From assembly GCA_029548585.1 (NCBI GenBank), contig JAKPNC010000022.1:1-11060 (forward strand): a stretch of 11,060 bases of DNA, read 5' to 3'. Below the pieces are notes generated by a model, which saw only the letters and a list, made by a program, of their open reading frames with translations, searched no databases and had not been told where the DNA came from. Made by a program: the position numbers and the translations under genes. Shown here in pieces: positions 7,473 through 11,060 of this stretch (position 1 is the first letter of the stretch; the number at the start of each line of letters is the position of its first letter). This DNA is from a bacterium (GTDB taxonomy: Bacteria; Ratteibacteria; UBA8468; B48-G9; JAFGKM01).

Positions 7473-8274
7473 TATTTTCAGGTTCAACCTTGTTCTTAAG
7501 TGTGCCTATGCCTTCTATCTCCACTTCAACAACATCCCCCTGCTTGAGGAAAATCTGGGGAGTTCGTGCAAAACCCACGCCCGAAGGAGTACCCGTCATT
7601 ATGACTGTGCCGGGAAGAAGGGTCATCTGCCGGGAAACATATGAGACTATGTAGTTAATATTGAATATGAGGTCTGAGGTTCTCGCTTCCTGCATTACGG
7701 CGCCGTTTAACCTGGTCTGTATCTTGAGATTGCCGGGATCCAAATCGGTCACAATACACGGTCCCAGCGGCGCAAATGTATCAAAAGATTTGCCCCTTGC
7801 CCACTGCTTGTCAAATTTCATCTGGCAGTCCCTTGCGCTCACGTCGTTGCCGCATGTATATCCCAGAATGTAATTTCCTGCTTCTTTTTCGGAAACATTC
7901 TTTGCAATCTTCCCGATTACAATCACAAGTTCAGCTTCATAATCCACGGAACCGGGAGCTTCCATGGGCAGGTATATTTTCTGCAAGTGTCCTGTTGCGG
8001 ATGTCGTCGCCTTCAGGAAAATCACCGGAGCGCAAGGAAGTTCCATCTTGCTTTCTCTGGCATGTTCCCTGTAATTAAGACCGAGCGCAATAATGTTGGG
8101 CGGTTCAACAGGAGGCAGAAATGTCTTCACACTGCCGGCAGAAACCTCCACACCCGTCTTAATCATCCTTCCATCGAGGGGAGAACCATCGGTTATGCAT
8201 ATCCTGTCCCCTTCCATTATCCCATAACTGCCTTTTTCATCAAGCCCTTCAACGATAACTCTTACAAGTTTCAT
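7465..8274 (-). CDS. Fumarylacetoacetate hydrolase (FAH) family protein
   Basis: This 269-residue protein belongs to the family that cleaves or hydrates keto and diketo acids with Mg2+ or Mn2+. Seen: GLNYREHA (65-72) with the catalytic-region H71, the metal ligands E113 and E115 in DYEAELV and D144 in GNDVSARD, then GKSFDTFAPLGP (161-172) and TGTPSGVG (227-234). All expected ligands are present. The length suits the single-domain bacterial members, which include 2,4-diketo-3-deoxy-L-fuconate and -rhamnonate hydrolases, 2-hydroxyhepta-2,4-dienedioate isomerases and ureidoglycolate lyase. The adjacent SDR favours the sugar-acid hydrolases, which release pyruvate plus a hydroxy acid. The ATG at 8274 follows an AAGGGG sequence 5 bases upstream. 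It is the first gene after the divergent promoter region. Family sure; substrate inferred from context only. Confidence 0.92.
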   Translation of the reverse strand: MKLVRVIVEGLDEKGSYGIMEGDRICITDGSPLDGRMIKTGVEVSAGSVKTFLPPVEPPNIIALGLNYREHARESKMELPCAPVIFLKATTSATGHLQKIYLPMEAPGSVDYEAELVIVIGKIAKNVSEKEAGNYILGYTCGNDVSARDCQMKFDKQWARGKSFDTFAPLGPCIVTDLDPGNLKIQTRLNGAVMQEARTSDLIFNINYIVSYVSRQMTLLPGTVIMTGTPSGVGFARTPQIFLKQGDVVEVEIEGIGTLKNKVEPENKR

Positions 8275-8321
8275 ATCCGCCCCTTTTTTATTTTCTGGCT
8301 TATTTCTTTAATTCAGCCACT

Positions 8322-8350
8322 GTTATAAGATATTAAAGTTTAAACTACAA
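8322..8350 (-). promoter_or_regulatory. Putative sigma-70 promoter of the minus-strand operon
   Basis: Read on the minus strand, TTGTAG (8345-8350) and TATAAC (8322-8327) are separated by 17 bases. The -10 matches five of six consensus bases and the -35 matches three. The expected leader before the ATG at 8274 is about 40 bases. The perfect palindrome AGTTTAAACT (8337-8346) runs from the -35 edge into the spacer and could be an operator. This is a sequence-only prediction. Confidence 0.5.
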
Positions 8351-8356
8351 AAATAT

Positions 8357-8383
8357 CCGGGTCAACCGGGACCGCCTGCCGGG
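8357..8383. repeat. GC-rich cluster of three CCGGG repeats in the divergent promoter region
   Basis: CCGGG occurs at 8357-8361, 8366-8370 and 8379-8383 in an otherwise AT-rich 172-base region between the divergent transcription units. The cluster sits just upstream of the predicted minus-strand -35. It does not match the TGGTAWTACCA palindromes near the regulator gene. It could be a site for another regulator. Closer to the plus-strand gene, TGAAACC occurs twice (8413-8419 and 8421-8427). Confidence 0.4.
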
Positions 8384-8446
8384 ATTTAAATATGTTACAA
8401 TAAATGTTGATATGAAACCGTGAAACCAATTTAGGAATGAATTAAA

Positions 8447-9430
8447 ATGATGACCGGACGAGAAGTTGTTTTAAGAAGCCTTGAATTCAGCTGCCCTGAG
8501 AGGATTCCTCTGCTTGAAAAAGATCCTTTTGTCACGAGAAAAGATGCCGATATGGTAATTCTCTACTGGCGGCCACGTACGGGTTTCGTTCCTTTAAAAT
8601 CCGGAATGGACGAATGGGGATGCATGTGGAAGAGCATGAATCCTGAAGCGGGAGACCAGGGACAGGTAGTGGAACATCCTCTTTTTGACTGGAAGAAAGC
8701 CTCCGGATACCTTTTCCCCGATCCCTTTGCGCCGGGACGCGTTGAATGGCTTGAACCATCTGTAAAGGATCTGCGAAAATCAGGCAAGTTCCTTTGCGGA
8801 AGTTTAGGCCATGGCCCCATGCATCTTATGCCCGACATCAGGGGCTTTGAAGGATATCTTACCGACATGGTAGAATACCCGGAAAGAACAGAATTTCTTC
8901 TTGACGGCATATTCAATTTTCTTACGGGTTTAACTCTCAGATACTCCGGGATGAAACTCGATGCAATATGGATATGGGACGACCAGGCAACCCAGAACGG
9001 TCTGCTTTTTTCTATTAAAACCTGGTGCCGATTCTTCAAACCGAGGTATACAAAACTTTTCGACCTTGCACACTCCCTCGGCATGAAAATCTTTATGCAT
9101 ACCTGCGGACATATCGGTGAACATCTGCCTCACCTGATTGATTCCGGTGTTGACGCGATAGATAATAAGCAACCCTCTCTCTGGATGGATTCCCCTTCAG
9201 CCGTCCTTGCAAAAGGCAGGATATCCTTCTCGACCTGCCTTGATATCCAGACTACCATAAACAACATTCCGCTTGAAAAAGTTGAAGAAGAAACAAGCCG
9301 TCTGGTAAGGAGACTCTCCATCCCTTCCGGAGGCTTTATAGGAACATGTTATTCAAGCAAAGATCTGGGAATACCCGTAGAAAAAACATACCGGATGATC
9401 AAATCCTTCAAAAATTTCAGATGGGATTAA
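8447..9430 (+). CDS. UroD-family protein, putative cobalamin-type methyltransferase
   Basis: This 327-residue protein has the uroporphyrinogen decarboxylase fold. Seen: the N-terminal GREVVLRSLEF...PERIPL pattern (4-22), DEWGCMWK (55-62), HPLFDWK (77-83), HTCGH (218-222) and GTCYSSKDLGIPVEKT (299-314). H218-x-C220 together with the later C301 forms the His-Cys-Cys zinc pattern of MtaA/MtbA-like methyl-corrinoid:thiol methyltransferases, so methyl transfer is more likely than haem synthesis. No haem-pathway gene and no corrinoid protein lies in the window. UroD-like genes of unknown role are numerous in some anaerobes and often sit in sugar clusters. The start uses the first of two adjacent ATGs (8447 and 8450); AGGA lies about 10 bases upstream. 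It is divergent from the minus-strand operon and may share its regulation. Family sure, reaction uncertain. Confidence 0.88.
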   Translation: MMTGREVVLRSLEFSCPERIPLLEKDPFVTRKDADMVILYWRPRTGFVPLKSGMDEWGCMWKSMNPEAGDQGQVVEHPLFDWKKASGYLFPDPFAPGRVEWLEPSVKDLRKSGKFLCGSLGHGPMHLMPDIRGFEGYLTDMVEYPERTEFLLDGIFNFLTGLTLRYSGMKLDAIWIWDDQATQNGLLFSIKTWCRFFKPRYTKLFDLAHSLGMKIFMHTCGHIGEHLPHLIDSGVDAIDNKQPSLWMDSPSAVLAKGRISFSTCLDIQTTINNIPLEKVEEETSRLVRRLSIPSGGFIGTCYSSKDLGIPVEKTYRMIKSFKNFRWD

Positions 9431-9463
9431 TGTATCCTTCCAATGTAGCGAATATCTTTAGCA

Positions 9464-9478
9464 ACTGGTAATACCAGT
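9464..9478. promoter_or_regulatory. Perfect 15-bp palindrome, putative GntR/FadR-type operator (distal site)
   Basis: ACTGGTAATACCAGT is an exact palindrome about a central A. Its core TGGTAATACCA fits the TxGTxxxACxA pattern of FadR-subfamily regulators and differs only at the centre from the site beside the regulator gene. It lies in the 190-base gap between the UroD-like gene and the regulator promoter, about 205 bases (centre to centre) from the second copy. Confidence 0.65.
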
Positions 9479-9621
9479 CGTTGAACATCAGGCTGGAAGT
9501 TGTAAGCTGCAAGGATGCGCATACTTATTTTTTCACTAAGGTTATTCTGTATGCCTTTCAAACCGTAAATTCTGCTTACATCTGCATTCATCCTAAAATT
9601 TCTGTACCTGAAATCCAATGC

Positions 9622-9649
9622 TTGACAAAATTATTATTCATTATATAAT
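9622..9649 (+). promoter_or_regulatory. Near-consensus sigma-70 promoter of the regulator gene
   Basis: TTGACA (9622-9627) and TATAAT (9644-9649) both match the consensus exactly and are separated by 16 bases, close to the optimal 17. Transcription would start near 9656, leaving a leader of about 38 bases to the ATG at 9694. The operator-like palindrome at 9671-9681 lies just downstream, so repression by the gene's own product is plausible. Confidence 0.8.
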
Positions 9650-9670
9650 GTAGATTATAAATATTTGTAT

Positions 9671-9681
9671 TGGTATTACCA
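9671..9681. promoter_or_regulatory. Putative GntR/FadR-type operator (proximal site)
   Basis: TGGTATTACCA is an 11-bp perfect palindrome about a central T, matching the FadR-subfamily pattern. It sits about 15-25 bases after the predicted transcription start of the regulator gene and before its ATG, a position typical of autorepression. An in-frame TTG at 9670 would place this operator inside the coding region, which argues for the ATG at 9694 as the start. Confidence 0.7.
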
Positions 9682-9693
9682 GTACAAAATGTC

Positions 9694-10476
9694 ATGGAAA
9701 ATAATGATGTCTTTGCTGCAAAAAAGGATGACAATAAAACCATCACAGACAGGGTGATGCATCAACTCCTGCAACATGTAATATTATCCGGCCAGAAGCC
9801 CGGAAGCCTGCTTCCTTCAGAAAGGGAATTATGCAGGTCTCTCTCCATAAGCAGGCTCCCCGTAAGGGAAGCCCTCGCACAGATGAAGATCCTCGGAATT
9901 ATCAAATCAGTCAGGGGCAGTGGTAACCGGTTATGCGATATCAATACCAGAAATCTTTTCAAACAACTCTCTCCCATATTGTGCTACCAGAAAGAAGTTG
10001 CCATAGAGGATATTCTCCAAACGATAAAGATGTTGGAGACAACCCTGGCACAAGGCGCCGCATTTTCCAGAAAAAAAGCGGACGTCGGAAACCTGAGAGA
10101 ATGCGTAAAAAGATTGAAAAGAAAACCTGATGATAAAAACGAAATTTTTTCAGTCGAAATGGAATTTCTTTCCTGCATGGGACTTTCCATGGAGAATCCT
10201 TTGATAAGCATGATAATGGAATTGGTCCAAGCTATATTCTTCGAAATGAAACACCTTCTGCCGGATATCAGAGAATACTCGGATATTTCTATAGACTTTC
10301 ACGAAAACCTGCTCCATGCAATAGAAAGAAAAGACGTTCAGAAGGCTGGAATGCTGGTGGAAAACTATATCGACAAACTTTATGTCAGGATAGTATCCGG
10401 CGCTTGCGCCAAGACAAATCAGTCCGGGAAGAAAAAGAATGAAACAGATGAAATACACGATATGGTTCACCTTTGA
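9694..10476 (+). CDS. GntR-family transcriptional regulator, FadR subfamily
   Basis: This 260-residue protein has an N-terminal GntR winged helix-turn-helix: ITDRVMHQLL (17-26), LLPSERELCRSL (39-50), SRLPVREALAQM (53-64) and a wing with RGSGNRL (74-80). A mostly helical C-terminal ligand domain of FCD type follows. Such proteins sense an acid metabolite and usually repress nearby genes. The usual FCD metal ligands are largely changed: the D-x3-H pair appears as E155 and L159, H203 is kept, and the final His appears as N224. The domain may therefore bind its ligand without a metal. The ATG at 9694 is preferred over an in-frame TTG at 9670, because the TTG lies at the edge of the operator. No clear Shine-Dalgarno precedes either. 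It probably regulates itself; control of the catabolic operon is inferred from position. Confidence 0.9.
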   Translation: MENNDVFAAKKDDNKTITDRVMHQLLQHVILSGQKPGSLLPSERELCRSLSISRLPVREALAQMKILGIIKSVRGSGNRLCDINTRNLFKQLSPILCYQKEVAIEDILQTIKMLETTLAQGAAFSRKKADVGNLRECVKRLKRKPDDKNEIFSVEMEFLSCMGLSMENPLISMIMELVQAIFFEMKHLLPDIREYSDISIDFHENLLHAIERKDVQKAGMLVENYIDKLYVRIVSGACAKTNQSGKKKNETDEIHDMVHL

Positions 10477-10502
10477 CACAATAGTTTTTCAAAACATATC
10501 AA
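10473..10502 (+). promoter_or_regulatory. Putative promoter for the FAD oxidoreductase gene, overlapping the regulator stop
   Basis: TTGACA (10473-10478) overlaps the TGA stop of the regulator gene. After an 18-base spacer, TATCAA (10497-10502) matches four of six -10 bases. The ATG at 10527 lies about 25 bases further on. The gene could equally be read through from the regulator promoter, as the gap is only 50 bases and shows no terminator. Confidence 0.4.
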
Positions 10503-10526
10503 ATGGAAAAATCGAAGGAAAATTAA

Positions 10527-11060
10527 ATGGAATACAAGAAGAAGTTGTCGAAAGCGTTCATAAAAGAACCTGAAAGAAAAGTTGAATTGATAGGGGAATA
10601 TGACGTTGTGGTCGTCGGAGGCGGACCGGGAGGGTTTCCCGCGGCAATCGCCGCCGCAAGGCAGGGTTGTAAAACTATCATTATTGAACGGTACGGGCTT
10701 TTCGGAGGATTGTCAACGACAGGGTTGATGGGACCCATTTTTGGTTTTGCCTTCGGAAAAATCAAGAACTCCATTCTCGGAGGAATACCCGTTGAAGTGA
10801 TAAGAGGATTACAGAAACTGGGCGGCGCACCCGGCGATAAACATATACGCTGGAGTTCAATAAACTTTGATCCTGAACTCATGAGACATGTTATTGACCG
10901 AATGGTCCAGGAGTCCGGTGTCAATATTCTTCTCCATTCGCTTGCCGTGGGAACGATAAAGAAAGGGAACAGGATTGATGCCGTAATCCTTGAAAACAAG
11001 AGCGGGCGCATGGCCGTGAGGGGAAAGGTCTTCATTGACGCAACGGGCGACGGGGACCTG
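10527..11060 (+). CDS. FAD-dependent oxidoreductase (PF12831-like), 3' end cut by window edge
   Basis: The first 178 codons are present and the rest lies past the window. Seen: an FAD-binding Rossmann motif at 31-36 (GGGPGG) within a VVVVGGGPGG stretch, E54 at the end of the second strand where it would bind the FAD ribose, then RYGLFGGLSTTGLMGP (55-70) and IDATGDGDL (170-178). This combination is characteristic of the FAD_oxidored family, large flavoproteins of unknown substrate that are common in sugar-catabolic clusters of PVC-type and other bacteria. About 24 residues precede the Rossmann strand, with no signal peptide or membrane segment, so the protein is probably cytoplasmic. AAGGA lies about 8 bases before the ATG. 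The gene follows the regulator by 50 bases on the same strand. Confidence 0.9.
   Translation, partial: MEYKKKLSKAFIKEPERKVELIGEYDVVVVGGGPGGFPAAIAAARQGCKTIIIERYGLFGGLSTTGLMGPIFGFAFGKIKNSILGGIPVEVIRGLQKLGGAPGDKHIRWSSINFDPELMRHVIDRMVQESGVNILLHSLAVGTIKKGNRIDAVILENKSGRMAVRGKVFIDATGDGDL

Noticed and set aside
8447..9430. Reading the UroD-like gene as haem-pathway HemE
   Set aside because: It has the His-Cys-Cys zinc pattern of methyltransferase-type relatives, no HemE signature near the N-terminus, and no haem genes nearby.
9504..9533. Possible intrinsic terminator after the UroD-like gene (weak stem then TTTTTT)
   Set aside because: The stem is only two 3-bp segments split by an internal loop, too weak to call despite the T-run.
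9427..9618. 63-codon minus-strand ORF between the UroD-like gene and the regulator
   Set aside because: It needs a TTG start with no Shine-Dalgarno, overlaps the end of the UroD-like gene, and contains the 15-bp operator-like palindrome. Treated as intergenic.
10523..11035. 170-codon minus-strand ORF at the right end
   Set aside because: It overlaps the FAD oxidoreductase reading frame, which has a Rossmann motif and a good ribosome binding site; the antisense product is low-complexity.

Overview
The window looks like a catabolic gene cluster of an anaerobic bacterium that processes glycosides or sugar acids. It encodes an oxygen-sensitive glycyl-radical enzyme with its own radical-SAM activase, so part of its life must be anaerobic. 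The genes are tightly packed with Shine-Dalgarno leaders, and one promoter matches the sigma-70 consensus in both hexamers, which argues against Bacteroidota. UroD-like proteins, GHL6-type hydrolases and PF12831-type FAD oxidoreductases together are common in Lentisphaerota and related PVC or candidate phyla. That placement is only a guess; nothing here is a taxonomic marker. No mobile element, CRISPR array, tRNA or rRNA was seen.

Layout. Positions 1-8274 hold seven minus-strand genes that read as one transcription unit from a promoter near 8320-8350. In order of transcription they are an FAH-family hydrolase, a classical SDR dehydrogenase, an extended SDR (NAD-dependent epimerase/dehydratase type), a glycyl-radical enzyme (GRE), its activating enzyme, an L-fucose/L-arabinose isomerase-like protein, and a glycoside-hydrolase-like protein cut by the window edge. 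Two gene pairs overlap and one pair is 3 bases apart. Gaps of 174, 135 and 70 bases separate the other blocks. A 172-base divergent region (8275-8446) separates this unit from three plus-strand genes: a UroD-like putative methyltransferase, a GntR/FadR-type regulator with two operator-like palindromes nearby, and an FAD-dependent oxidoreductase cut by the right edge.

How the genes may work together (inference). The hydrolase-like protein could release a sugar and the isomerase-like protein could interconvert aldose and ketose. The two SDRs and the FAH hydrolase match the end of non-phosphorylating deoxy-sugar pathways, in which a 2-keto-3-deoxy acid is oxidised to a diketo acid and then cleaved. 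No enolase-superfamily or IlvD-type sugar-acid dehydratase lies in the window. The GRE has the Cys-x-Glu active site typical of radical eliminases, so it is a candidate for the missing dehydration. No transporter is visible, and the substrate cannot be read from the sequence.
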